From assembly GCA_937900755.1 (NCBI GenBank), contig CALCDN010000015.1:1-16523 (forward strand): a stretch of DNA of 16,523 nucleotides. The letters run 5' to 3'. This document shows, one piece after another, positions 1 to 6,825 of this stretch. Positions within the stretch are counted from its first letter, which is position 1. Every line of letters starts with the position of its first letter. Source of the DNA: an uncultured Acetobacter sp. (GTDB taxonomy: Bacteria > Pseudomonadota > Alphaproteobacteria > Acetobacterales > Acetobacteraceae). A program made the translations under genes and the position numbers. The notes beneath the pieces were generated by a model. It was not told the DNA's origin. It did not search any database and was given only the letters and a program-made list of their open reading frames with translations.

Positions 1-71
<71 letters not shown>

Positions 72-346
72 AACTTTCCCCAAGTTTCTGGTGGTTTTCA
101 GGCTCCAGGCAGGCAGTATGTCCTGCCTTCCTGTTCTGTTTAAAATGAAAAATTTCCGGTTTGGGCGTGGCAGCCATTTTTCCGCGTGATTGTGCCGTGT
201 CCATGGTGTTCTGACCGGACTGGTGGCAGACGCATAAAAACGGTTGCCCTTGTTTGCGCATGATGTGGATGTAGGATGGAGCACCAGCAAGAGGCAGCCC
301 CGCGTGGTCTGTATCTTCTGGTCAACACAGCTCATGAGGTGTGACC
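72..346. other. Gene-free stretch between tRNA-Lys and the lysozyme-inhibitor gene
   Basis: I see no supported gene in these 275 bases. Open frames exist on both strands, but they have no ribosome-binding site and no recognisable protein. The promoter of the downstream plus-strand pair should lie here, but I cannot point to convincing -35 and -10 boxes. Confidence 0.4.
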
Positions 347-799
347 ATGCGTTTTTCCCTCCTTCTGTTGTCTGCCCTTGGTCTGGCAACGCCTGTGCTG
401 GCGGCGGATCTGCCTGTAACCGCACAGTTTGCCGCCCAGCCGGGCTTCGCGCCCGCATACCACGCCATGAGCACACTGCCCCCCTGGATTTCCGAGTTGA
501 AGGCGACCTCGGTTCCTGTGGAAAAGACCAGTATTGGTGGCAAGCCTTATTTACTGGGGCATTTGTGCAAACCGCATGATTGTGCGGCGTATCAGTTGGA
601 AGTGCTGTTTACTCCCGATGGGCACAAGGCCTGGGGATTCTTGTCTGTTGTGACCGATGGTGCGTTGTACCAGATGCCCTTGGGTGAGCCGCCCAGCACT
701 GTGCTTGCAGTCCTTCAGGCAGCCTACAGGACCAACAACCCTGACCGGCCGGGATGCAATGGGTCGGGCACTGGCAAAAGCAGCCCGACGACCCCATAA
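347..799 (+). CDS. Ivy-family periplasmic lysozyme inhibitor
   Basis: Predicted secreted protein of 150 residues. Residues 1-19 form a signal peptide: a basic start MRF, a Leu/Ala-rich core, and VLA-A at the likely cleavage point. The decisive feature is the CKPHDC loop at residues 74-79. In the E. coli inhibitor of vertebrate lysozyme (Ivy) this disulfide-closed loop enters the lysozyme active site and its histidine is central to inhibition. The surrounding stretch (GGKPYLLGHL before it, then YQLEVLFTPDG and KAWGFL) also fits the family, and the length matches. The product would act in the periplasm, protecting peptidoglycan from host or competitor c-type lysozymes. I chose ATG 347 because AGGTG lies about six bases upstream; an in-frame GTG at 341 is the alternative. 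The Gly/Ser/Pro-rich tail after residue 135 is not obviously part of the fold. The next gene starts eight bases after the stop, so the two are probably cotranscribed. Confidence 0.85.
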   Translation: MRFSLLLLSALGLATPVLAADLPVTAQFAAQPGFAPAYHAMSTLPPWISELKATSVPVEKTSIGGKPYLLGHLCKPHDCAAYQLEVLFTPDGHKAWGFLSVVTDGALYQMPLGEPPSTVLAVLQAAYRTNNPDRPGCNGSGTGKSSPTTP

Positions 800-807
800 A
801 GTCCGGC

Positions 808-1239
808 ATGACAGGTTTTCAGGACGACCTTTTCCCACGCCGGAATGTTGCGCCGCGAGCAGAGGTTCCCGCTGCGTTGTGGGAAAAACTGGCGCGCTCC
901 GCGTTCAGGCGGCGGTTCCACCTGAACGCGCAGGATAGGGCGTATTTGCAGGAAAAAGGGCTGTCGCTTGTTTTGGAGCATGGGCAGGATTTTATTGCCC
1001 GCCGTCTCGCACCCGCCAGTCCCCTCAAGGATGGGCGGCAGACACCGTGGAAAGGGCACCCGGTTTTTGTAGCCCAGCACGCCACGGGCACGTGTTGCCG
1101 CTCCTGCCTGGCCAAGTGGCACGCGCTGCCATCTGGCCGGTGCCTGAGCGAGGCCGAGCAGGACTATATTCTCAGCGTGCTGGCGCAGTGGCTGGCCCGC
1201 GAACTTGCCCGCTCTCAGGCCCCCGGTACGGAGGCCTGA
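808..1239 (+). CDS. DUF4186 domain protein
   Basis: A 143-residue cytoplasmic protein with no signal peptide or membrane segment. I recognise the DUF4186 pattern: FRRRFHLNAQDRAYL near residue 33, the helix EHGQDFIARRLAPA (57-70), KDGRQTPWKGHPVFVAQHAT (74-93), then CCRSCLAKWH (96-105). The invariant-looking histidines (84, 91, 105) and cysteines (96, 97, 100) suggest a metal site, but that is inference; the family has no established function known to me. ATG 808 is preferred over an upstream in-frame ATG at 754, which would lie inside the preceding gene and add residues outside the conserved core. It begins eight bases after the Ivy stop, suggesting one transcript. Its 3' end overlaps the convergent ubiM gene by 25 bases (1215-1239). 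Confidence 0.8.
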   Translation: MTGFQDDLFPRRNVAPRAEVPAALWEKLARSAFRRRFHLNAQDRAYLQEKGLSLVLEHGQDFIARRLAPASPLKDGRQTPWKGHPVFVAQHATGTCCRSCLAKWHALPSGRCLSEAEQDYILSVLAQWLARELARSQAPGTEA

Positions 1240-2414
1240 CGGTCCATCAACAAGGACGTAACGACTTTTTTGAACGGGGAGAACCTGTCTGCCATGCGCA
1301 GGCATCCTTCCCGTATCTGGCGGAAAGGCGGGCCGTCATGGGTGTAAAGCGAGGCAATGCCGTTGGTGCCCGCAAATAAAAGGGCCGTCGCCTTGCGGTG
1401 CTGGCGTTCAAACGCGCGCAGGGCGGCGGGGGAGCCTGCGTCACCATTGCTGGCGACCGCGGCCAGGACCTGCCGGGCCAGCGTTTCCTGCCCCTTGAGG
1501 CCCAGGTTAAAGCCATGGGCGGTAATCGGGTGCATGCCAACGGCCGCATCCCCCACAAGGGCCAGCCTGCGGGCGGTAAACCTGTGCGCGTAAACCCCCT
1601 TGAGCGGGTACACGTGGCGGGTGCTGACAAGGCGCATGGCCCCCAGCCGGTTGCCGACGCGGCGCATGATCTGCGCATTGAAAGCCTCGCGCGGCATATG
1701 GGCCAGTGCCTCGATCTCCTGCGGGGGCAGGGTCAGCACAAGGGAGGACGCCATGCCGTTTACGGGGAGCAGGGCGATTGTCTGCCCCTCGTCAAACCAT
1801 TGCAGCGCCACATTGTGGTGGGGGGATTCGTGCGCCATGCGGCAGACCATCATGGATTTGCCAAAGTCATGCACAATGGCGCCAATGCCTGCGCGCTGCC
1901 GGGTGGGAGAAAAACGGCCGTCCGCCCCGACCACCAGCTTTGCGTTGACCTGTCCGCCATTATGGTGGACGGCGGCATAGTCCTGCCCCTGCCGGATGGT
2001 CTGCACACTTGTGCTGGGCTGCAAGGTGATATTGGGCATGGCTTGGGCGGCGGCAAACAGGCCGCGGCGGATCTGGTTGTTGGAGACCAGCCAGCCCAGC
2101 GCATCCACGCCTTCGCCCCGTGTGTCAAACGTCAACGGGTGACGAAAACTGCCGGTTTCAATCCGGGCTTCCTTGAGCGGGCAGATAACCGCCTGCGGAA
2201 TATGGGCCCATGCTCCGGTCTGCTCAAGCAGGCGGACGGAATGGTGGGTCAGGGCAATTTCGCGCCCGTCAAAGTCGGGTTCGGACCAGGTGTTGTGCGG
2301 CGCGCGCTCCACAACAGTTACCGAAAGGCCGCCCTGCGCCAGAAGGAGGGCGGTTGCCAGCCCGACCGGCCCCCCACCAATAACGGCAACGTCTGTATGC
2401 TCAATGTTGGCCAT
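1215..2414 (-). CDS. ubiM: UbiH/UbiF/COQ6-family FAD monooxygenase, probably UbiM
   Basis: A 399-residue flavin hydroxylase of the group that hydroxylates the ubiquinone ring. Visible motifs in order: the FAD dinucleotide-binding GGGPVG (13-18) followed by the acidic end of strand 2 (VVER), the DG motif GADGRFSP (163-170), and the GD motif LVGDAAVGMHPITAHGFNLGL (286-306). The TAHGFNLGLKGQ version of the last motif, rather than the AGQGLNLG of UbiH/UbiF, is what I associate with UbiM, so the subfamily call is moderately confident and the family call is firm. ATG 2414 is chosen because AAGGA lies eight bases upstream and the nitroreductase stop is only four bases before it. An in-frame start at 2438 would overlap that gene and has no clear ribosome-binding site. 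It is the last gene of the his operon. Its tail overlaps the convergent DUF4186 gene by 25 bases. Confidence 0.8.
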   Translation of the reverse strand: MANIEHTDVAVIGGGPVGLATALLLAQGGLSVTVVERAPHNTWSEPDFDGREIALTHHSVRLLEQTGAWAHIPQAVICPLKEARIETGSFRHPLTFDTRGEGVDALGWLVSNNQIRRGLFAAAQAMPNITLQPSTSVQTIRQGQDYAAVHHNGGQVNAKLVVGADGRFSPTRQRAGIGAIVHDFGKSMMVCRMAHESPHHNVALQWFDEGQTIALLPVNGMASSLVLTLPPQEIEALAHMPREAFNAQIMRRVGNRLGAMRLVSTRHVYPLKGVYAHRFTARRLALVGDAAVGMHPITAHGFNLGLKGQETLARQVLAAVASNGDAGSPAALRAFERQHRKATALLFAGTNGIASLYTHDGPPFRQIREGCLRMADRFSPFKKVVTSLLMDRQASVPGA

Positions 2415-2418
2415 GGGG

Positions 2419-3000
2419 TTAGTCCTTGTCTGCGCCAAAGGTCACGGGCTGGCCGTGCCAGCGGGCGGTAAACAGGGCCGGGTCTGCCCGTTTGGGGGTT
2501 GGCTGCGTACCATCGGGCGTGCCCACGAACAGAAAACCCGCAAGCCTCGCAAGCCCGAGATCGGCTGCCAGAATGGCATCGTCCACCAGGGCGCCAGACA
2601 CCCATACCCCCCCAAAACCCATGGCGTGCAGGGCGTTGAGAATGTTCATGGCCCCCGCTGCCACGCACATTTCCTGCTCCCAGAGCGGAATTTTGTGCTC
2701 GGGGCGCAGGTGCATGCCCAGGGCGATAATCATGGGCATGGTGGCAAAGCGGGCGCGCCGTTTTTCAATTTTGGCGGCGGGGGCATCAGCCTCCACGCGC
2801 GCCATGGAGGCAACAATGCGCGCAGCCAGTGCCGGGCGGTCCTCCCCCTCAACCACAACATAGCGCCACGGCTGGGTGCGCCCATGGTCTGGCGCGCGCA
2901 TGGCCGTACCCAGAATTTCCATCAACTGGTCGGGCGAGGGTGCGGGGTCTTGCAGCCGGTCGGTCGATGCGCGGGAGAGAAGCATGTCCATAGGCGTCAT
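2419..3000 (-). CDS. Nitroreductase-family protein (YdjA-like)
   Basis: A 193-residue member of the small NAD(P)H:FMN nitroreductase fold. The N-terminus has the family signature: a Ser-Arg-x-Ser box (LLSRASTDRL, 7-16), then helix and loop TAMRAPDHGRTQPWRYVVV (32-50), which in YdjA-type enzymes contributes FMN contacts. The C-terminal half has the glycine-rich MGFGGVWVSGAL (127-138) typical of the second FMN-binding region. The length fits YdjA-like proteins. The physiological substrate cannot be read from sequence. It lies 39 bases after the HIT gene and four bases before ubiM, so it is a member of the his operon. The start at 3000 is preceded by AAGG nine bases away. Confidence 0.85.
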   Translation of the reverse strand: MTPMDMLLSRASTDRLQDPAPSPDQLMEILGTAMRAPDHGRTQPWRYVVVEGEDRPALAARIVASMARVEADAPAAKIEKRRARFATMPMIIALGMHLRPEHKIPLWEQEMCVAAGAMNILNALHAMGFGGVWVSGALVDDAILAADLGLARLAGFLFVGTPDGTQPTPKRADPALFTARWHGQPVTFGADKD

Positions 3001-3039
3001 GGTCAGGGCCTTTGTTGCTGAAGAGGACGGAGTGCTACG

Positions 3040-3414
3040 TTACTGTGGAAACACCGGAAGCGGCCCACCTCCCAGAAGGTGCAGATGAAAATGGGGGACT
3101 TCCTGCCCAGAATTGGTGCCCGCATTGGTAATCAGCCGGTAGCCGTTTTCTTCCAGCCCCAGCGTGTGGGCAATCTGGCCCGCGGAGCGCATGACCTCGG
3201 CAATTTCCTCCGCCGGTGCGGTTTTGCTGAAATCCATGAAAGAGACATACGGCTTTTTGGGAATAATCAGGACATGCACCGGGGCTTTGGGTGCGATGTC
3301 CTCAAACGCCAGCACCCATTCGTTTTCAAAAACAGGTTTGCACGGAATTTCGCCACGCAGGATTTTTGCAAAAATATTCTGCTGGTCGTAAGGGCCCTTG
3401 CCGGTCACAGCCAT
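3040..3414 (-). CDS. HIT-family nucleotide-binding protein (Hint type)
   Basis: A 124-residue histidine-triad protein. The catalytic HxHxH triad is visible as HFHLHLL with histidines 108, 110 and 112. The N-terminal IFAKILRGEIPCKPVFEN (14-31) and the central HVLIIPKKPYVSF (47-59) are classic for the Hint/PKCI branch, which hydrolyses nucleoside phosphoramidates such as AMP-lysine. Length equals the family norm. The start at 3414 is six bases after the hisE stop, and AGGA lies ten bases upstream of it. HIT proteins often sit beside hisE in alphaproteobacterial his loci; here the tight spacing indicates translation from the his transcript. The cellular substrate is unknown. Confidence 0.92.
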   Translation of the reverse strand: MAVTGKGPYDQQNIFAKILRGEIPCKPVFENEWVLAFEDIAPKAPVHVLIIPKKPYVSFMDFSKTAPAEEIAEVMRSAGQIAHTLGLEENGYRLITNAGTNSGQEVPHFHLHLLGGGPLPVFPQ

Positions 3415-3420
3415 GGTGGT

Positions 3421-3906
3421 TCAGTCCTGTGTTGTTGCGTCTGGTGTGGTTACGTTTGCCGTCGGCTGGGGTGGTTTGGGGCGGGAGGCTTTTTCGGCAA
3501 TGCCGCTTGTACCTTCGCGCCGGGCCAGTTCGGCCCAGACTTCGTCTGGTGTAATGCCCGCGTTCACCCACATGACAATCAGGTGGTAGAGCACATCTGC
3601 ACTTTCCCCCACCAGCAGGTTGGTGCGGCCCGCCACGGCCTCGATCAGACATTCCACGGCTTCTTCACCAAACTTCTGCGCGATCTTGTATGTCCCGCGC
3701 GAGAGCAGGCGGGCCGAATGGCTGACCGAAGGGTCGGCATTTTTGCGGCTCTGCACAACATCATACAGCCGGTTCAGCACGGAACTGGTGGCTTCCTCGG
3801 ACAGGGCGGGGCGTTCGGGGGTGGTTTCCGCCGCCTTGGTCTTTTTGGTCTTGATGGTTTTGGTCTCGGCTTTGATGGTGGCTTTTGACGGAGCTTTTTT
3901 GATCAT
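3421..3906 (-). CDS. hisE: Phosphoribosyl-ATP pyrophosphohydrolase HisE with long terminal extensions
   Basis: Second step of histidine biosynthesis: hydrolyses phosphoribosyl-ATP to phosphoribosyl-AMP and pyrophosphate. The MazG-like core runs from about residue 37 to 130. Its metal-binding acidic residues are visible in GEEAVE (80-85) and ESADVLYH (101-108). The separate HisI cyclohydrolase domain is absent, so HisI must be encoded elsewhere. The protein is 161 residues, longer than the usual 100-110 for stand-alone HisE. About 33 extra residues at the N-terminus are lysine/threonine/alanine-rich (nine lysines in the first 24), and about 25 Pro/Thr-rich residues sit at the C-terminus. ATG 3906 overlaps the hisF stop in an ATGA arrangement, which supports this start and translational coupling. 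Confidence 0.93.
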   Translation of the reverse strand: MIKKAPSKATIKAETKTIKTKKTKAAETTPERPALSEEATSSVLNRLYDVVQSRKNADPSVSHSARLLSRGTYKIAQKFGEEAVECLIEAVAGRTNLLVGESADVLYHLIVMWVNAGITPDEVWAELARREGTSGIAEKASRPKPPQPTANVTTPDATTQD

Positions 3907-4691
3907 GACGTCTGACAGACCTGAAAAGGAGCGGGGGAAGGGCGAACCGGCAGTCCGGCGTCACTCAAGGCCTGTTTGACCTGAGCCACGGTAAACTGCC
4001 CAAAATGGAAAACACTGGCGGCCAGCAACCCGGTGGCGCCGGCCTGGGCGCCTTCCACAAAATGTTCGAGCGTGCCAACACCGCCGGAGGCGACGATGGG
4101 TAGCCGCACGGCCTGCGTTGCGGCCCGGAGCAGGTCCAGGTCAAATCCGCTGCCCGTGCCGTCGCGATCCATGGAGGTCAGCAGGATTTCTCCCGCACCG
4201 CGTTCGGCGGCCTGCTTGCACCAGTCTATGGCGTCCATGCCCGTGGGCGTGCGCCCGCCATGGGTAAACACCTCCCATTTGCCCGGCGCACTCTGGCGTG
4301 CGTCCACCGCCACCACAACGCACTGGCTGCCAAACTTGCGTGCGGCCTCGCTGATCAGTTCAGGGCGGGAGACAGCCGCCGAGTTCATGGCGCATTTGTC
4401 CGCCCCCGCCAGCAGCAGGCGGCGCATGTCGTCCGTTGTACGCACGCCCCCGCCCACGGTCAGGGGCAGAAAGATTTTTTCCGCCGTTCTGCCAACCACG
4501 TCCAGAATGGTGTCGCGGTTTTCGTGGCTGGCGGTAATGTCGAGGAAGGTCAGCTCATCCGCCCCGGCAGCGTCATACACGGCGGCCTGTTCAACCGGGT
4601 CGCCCGCATCACGCAAGGAGACAAAGTTGACCCCCTTGACCACCCGGCCATTTTTAACGTCCAGGCAGGGAATAACGCGTAGCTTCAGCAT
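3903..4691 (-). CDS. hisF: Imidazole glycerol phosphate synthase cyclase subunit HisF
   Basis: A 262-residue TIM-barrel subunit. It joins ammonia from HisH to PRFAR, giving imidazole glycerol phosphate and AICAR. The two catalytic aspartates sit exactly at the classical positions: D11 in IPCLDVKNGRVVKG and D130 in VVVAVDAR. The two phosphate-binding loops are seen in LTVGGGVR (77-84) and later in IVASGGVGTLEHF. Length is close to the family norm of about 255. The start at 4691 overlaps the hisA stop by seven bases, and its TGA overlaps the hisE start. The partner HisH is encoded upstream in the same operon, separated by the acetyltransferase and hisA genes. Confidence 0.97.
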   Translation of the reverse strand: MLKLRVIPCLDVKNGRVVKGVNFVSLRDAGDPVEQAAVYDAAGADELTFLDITASHENRDTILDVVGRTAEKIFLPLTVGGGVRTTDDMRRLLLAGADKCAMNSAAVSRPELISEAARKFGSQCVVVAVDARQSAPGKWEVFTHGGRTPTGMDAIDWCKQAAERGAGEILLTSMDRDGTGSGFDLDLLRAATQAVRLPIVASGGVGTLEHFVEGAQAGATGLLAASVFHFGQFTVAQVKQALSDAGLPVRPSPAPFQVCQTS

Positions 4692-5446
4692 CCGCTCAGC
4701 ACTCGCAGGGCTGTTGTGGGGTCTATGCGGCCATCATACAGTGCGCGGCCAACAATAACACCTTCTATGCCCGGTGTGGTGTTGGCCGCCGTACGCAGGG
4801 CGGCAAGGTGGTCAAGGCAGCCCACCCCCCCACTGGCAATGACGGGAACGGACACGGTGTTGGCCAGGGCTACGGTCTGCTCGATATCCAGCCCCTCCAG
4901 CATGCCGTCCCGGCTGATCTCGGTAAAGATGATCGCGCCAACGCCTGCGTCCTGCATGCGCAGGGCCAGATCAGTTGCCTGCATGTCGGAGACTTCGGCC
5001 CAGCCCTCGGTCGCCACAAGGCCCGAGCGCGCATCAATCCCCGCTACAATGCGACCGGGGAAGGCCTTGCAGGCCTCGCGCACAAGGGCCGGGTTCTTGA
5101 CCGCGACCGAGCCCAGGATAACGCGGGTAATCCCTGCCTCCAGCCATGCCGCAATAGCGGCCATGTCCCGCAGGCCACCGCCAAGCTGGACCGGCACGCG
5201 GGCCGCCGCCACAATGGAGCGCACGGCGTCCGTATTGGCAGAGGCCCCGGCAAAGGCGCCGTTCAGGTCCACCACATGCAGCCATTCAAAGCCTGCGTTC
5301 TGCCATGCCGTGGCCTGTGCGCCGGGGTTGTCGGAGTAGACGGTGGCATCGTCCATTTCCCCACGGCGCAGGCGCACGCACGCACCGTTCTTCAGGTCGA
5401 TGGCCGGGTAAAGGGTCAGCGGGCGGGTGGAGGCGTGTGTGTTCAT
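4685..5446 (-). CDS. hisA: ProFAR isomerase HisA
   Basis: A 253-residue TIM barrel that isomerises ProFAR to PRFAR, the substrate of HisF/HisH. The catalytic aspartates are D17 in LYPAIDLKNGACVRL and D138 in IVAGIDARSG. The phosphate-binding loops VQLGGGLRD (86-94) and the later VIASGGVGCLDH match HisA and show its half-barrel kinship with HisF. ATG 5446 overlaps the acetyltransferase stop in an ATGA quartet. The stop overlaps the hisF start by seven bases, so the genes are almost certainly translationally coupled. The first nine residues (MNTHASTRP) precede the conserved core and vary in the family. Confidence 0.97.
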   Translation of the reverse strand: MNTHASTRPLTLYPAIDLKNGACVRLRRGEMDDATVYSDNPGAQATAWQNAGFEWLHVVDLNGAFAGASANTDAVRSIVAAARVPVQLGGGLRDMAAIAAWLEAGITRVILGSVAVKNPALVREACKAFPGRIVAGIDARSGLVATEGWAEVSDMQATDLALRMQDAGVGAIIFTEISRDGMLEGLDIEQTVALANTVSVPVIASGGVGCLDHLAALRTAANTTPGIEGVIVGRALYDGRIDPTTALRVLSGC

Positions 5447-6033
5447 GGTGTGGAACTGGCTTCTTGCTTGTTGCTGGTCTTGGCGGGCTGCAAAGGCAGG
5501 GTATCATCCAGGCATTTGGTCAGGAACAGCCCCGATACAAGCTCGTCCCCCACCCGTGCGTAAAACGGGTGTTTGCCCCAGATGTGGAATCCGGTCTTTT
5601 TGAAAAGCGCGATGGCTGCGGTCTGTGTTTGCAGGACATCCACGTTCAGCACCCGAAAGCCCATGTTGCGCGCGGCGTTTTCCACTTCCTGCAACAAGGC
5701 GGCACCCAAGCCCTGCTCGCGCGCATAGGGGGCGACAAACAGGTGGGCAAGGGTTACGCACATGGCCTGTAACTCATTATTGCGCGGGGCGCGGATAAGC
5801 TGCGCGCCCCCCACAATAACCCCATCCAGCCGGATGGCGAACAGCATGCGCTCGGGCACCAGCAGCAGGCCGCGAAAATAGCGTTCGAGCACCTGCCGCC
5901 CCTGTGGCTGCAACCAGCCAAACCCGCCACCGTCCAGAATGGCGGCATCCACGGACTCGCACAGGGCCTGAAGGTCGTCCTCCTCCAAGGAGAGAACGCG
6001 TTGAACGCGGGTCACGCGCGGGGGGCGGGACAT
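5443..6033 (-). CDS. GNAT-family N-acetyltransferase inside the his operon
   Basis: A 196-residue acetyl-CoA-dependent acetyltransferase. Motif A for acetyl-CoA is visible: the strand MCVTLAHLFVAPYAREQGLG (91-110) ends in the R-x-x-G-x-G loop (R105, G108, G110), followed by the helix AALLQEVENAARNMG. The later NVDVLQTQTAAIALFKKTGF (130-149) is motif B, with the typical neighbour-residue/GF ending. The acceptor substrate is unknown. The start is taken at 6033, where ATG overlaps the hisH TGA by one base (TGATG). An in-frame ATG at 6057 would add eight residues and overlap hisH by 25 bases. The gene sits between hisH and hisA, which are normally adjacent, and is coupled at both ends, so it is produced with the pathway. 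Whether it acts on a histidine intermediate is not known. Confidence 0.85.
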   Translation of the reverse strand: MSRPPRVTRVQRVLSLEEDDLQALCESVDAAILDGGGFGWLQPQGRQVLERYFRGLLLVPERMLFAIRLDGVIVGGAQLIRAPRNNELQAMCVTLAHLFVAPYAREQGLGAALLQEVENAARNMGFRVLNVDVLQTQTAAIALFKKTGFHIWGKHPFYARVGDELVSGLFLTKCLDDTLPLQPAKTSNKQEASSTP

Positions 6034-6689
6034 CACAGTGTGGCTTCCGGTTGCCATGCAAGGAAGTTTGCAAGGATTTTAAGGCCCACGGTCTGGCTTT
6101 TTTCCACATGGAACTGCGTGCCCGCCACGTTGGCGCGGCAGACCATGGCGGGCACGCTGCCGCCGTAGTCCGCGCTGGCCAGCATTACGTCATCGGTTGT
6201 GTTGCGCAGGGCGTAGGAGTGTACAAAGTAGCCGTGCGCGGCGGGGCCAAGCCCCTGCGTGAGCGGGTGGGGCCGGTGGAGTTCCAGCTCGTTCCAGCCC
6301 ATCTGGGGCAGGCGCAGGCCTGGGGCCTCCATGGGGGCGATTTCTCCCCCGATCCAGCCAAAGCCTTCCGTAACCCCGTGTTCCAGCCCGCGTTCGGCCA
6401 TAAGCTGCATGCCCACACAAATACCCAGGAAGGGCGTCCCTTTGGCTACGGCCTGCAAAATGGCGGCCTTGAGCCCGGCAATGGCCTCCAGCCCACGCGC
6501 GCAGTCCGCAAAAGCGCCCTGGCCGGGCAGAATAATGCGGTCCGCGCAGCGGACGGCCGCGGGTTCGTTGGTAATGATAACGCTGGCGTTGATGCCCGAA
6601 AGCTCGGCGGCGCGCAGGGCGGCCCGGGCGGCGGAGGCCAGGTTGCCCCCTTCATAGTCAACAACAGCAATGGAGAGAGGCTGGGCCAT
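6033..6689 (-). CDS. hisH: Imidazole glycerol phosphate synthase glutaminase subunit HisH
   Basis: A 218-residue class I glutamine amidotransferase that releases ammonia from glutamine and channels it to HisF. The catalytic triad is complete: C91 in the nucleophile elbow FLGICVGMQ, and H194 and E196 in GTQFHVEKSQ. The oxyanion region ILPGQGAF (53-60) and the GWNELE segment (131-136) also fit. The start at 6689 is chosen because the protein then begins MAQPLSIAVVDYEGGN, as family members do, and an AGAGGG box lies five bases upstream. The open frame continues 59 codons further up without homology. It is separated from hisB by 136 bases, the largest gap in the operon. Its stop overlaps the acetyltransferase start. 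Confidence 0.95.
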   Translation of the reverse strand: MAQPLSIAVVDYEGGNLASAARAALRAAELSGINASVIITNEPAAVRCADRIILPGQGAFADCARGLEAIAGLKAAILQAVAKGTPFLGICVGMQLMAERGLEHGVTEGFGWIGGEIAPMEAPGLRLPQMGWNELELHRPHPLTQGLGPAAHGYFVHSYALRNTTDDVMLASADYGGSVPAMVCRANVAGTQFHVEKSQTVGLKILANFLAWQPEATL

Positions 6690-6825
6690 GAAACCCTCTT
6701 GGTTCTGATCCTGCGGAAAACCTTGTTTTTCACCCAGATGCGGGCGAAAAAAAGGCTGGTTGTCTGTCTGGCCTACCCCATGCCCGTGTTCGAACATGGC
6801 TGGAGCACATCTGCTGCCAGTTGGT
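6690..6825 (-). repeat. hisB-hisH gap with palindrome TGTTCGAACA (6787-6796)
   Basis: This 136-base gap is the only long spacer in an otherwise coupled operon. It holds the perfect 10-base palindrome TGTTCGAACA at 6787-6796, flanked by CCATG (6778-6782) and CATGG (6795-6799), which overlap it and could form a competing hairpin. On the coding strand a T-run of seven follows further downstream, about 60 bases before hisH. It could be an attenuator, an RNA-processing site or an internal promoter region. Nothing in the sequence decides between these, and chance is possible. Confidence 0.3.

Noticed and set aside
1398..2471. Long plus-strand open frame (357 codons) opposite ubiM
   Set aside because: It lies antisense to a gene with clear FAD motifs, has no recognisable domain, and is the usual by-product of GC-rich codon use. 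The same applies to the frames at 4033-4758, 4808-5563, 5904-6914 and 7694-8392.
6787..6796. TGTTCGAACA as a LexA box
   Set aside because: Alphaproteobacterial LexA boxes are GTTC-N7-GTTC direct repeats, and no SOS gene is nearby.
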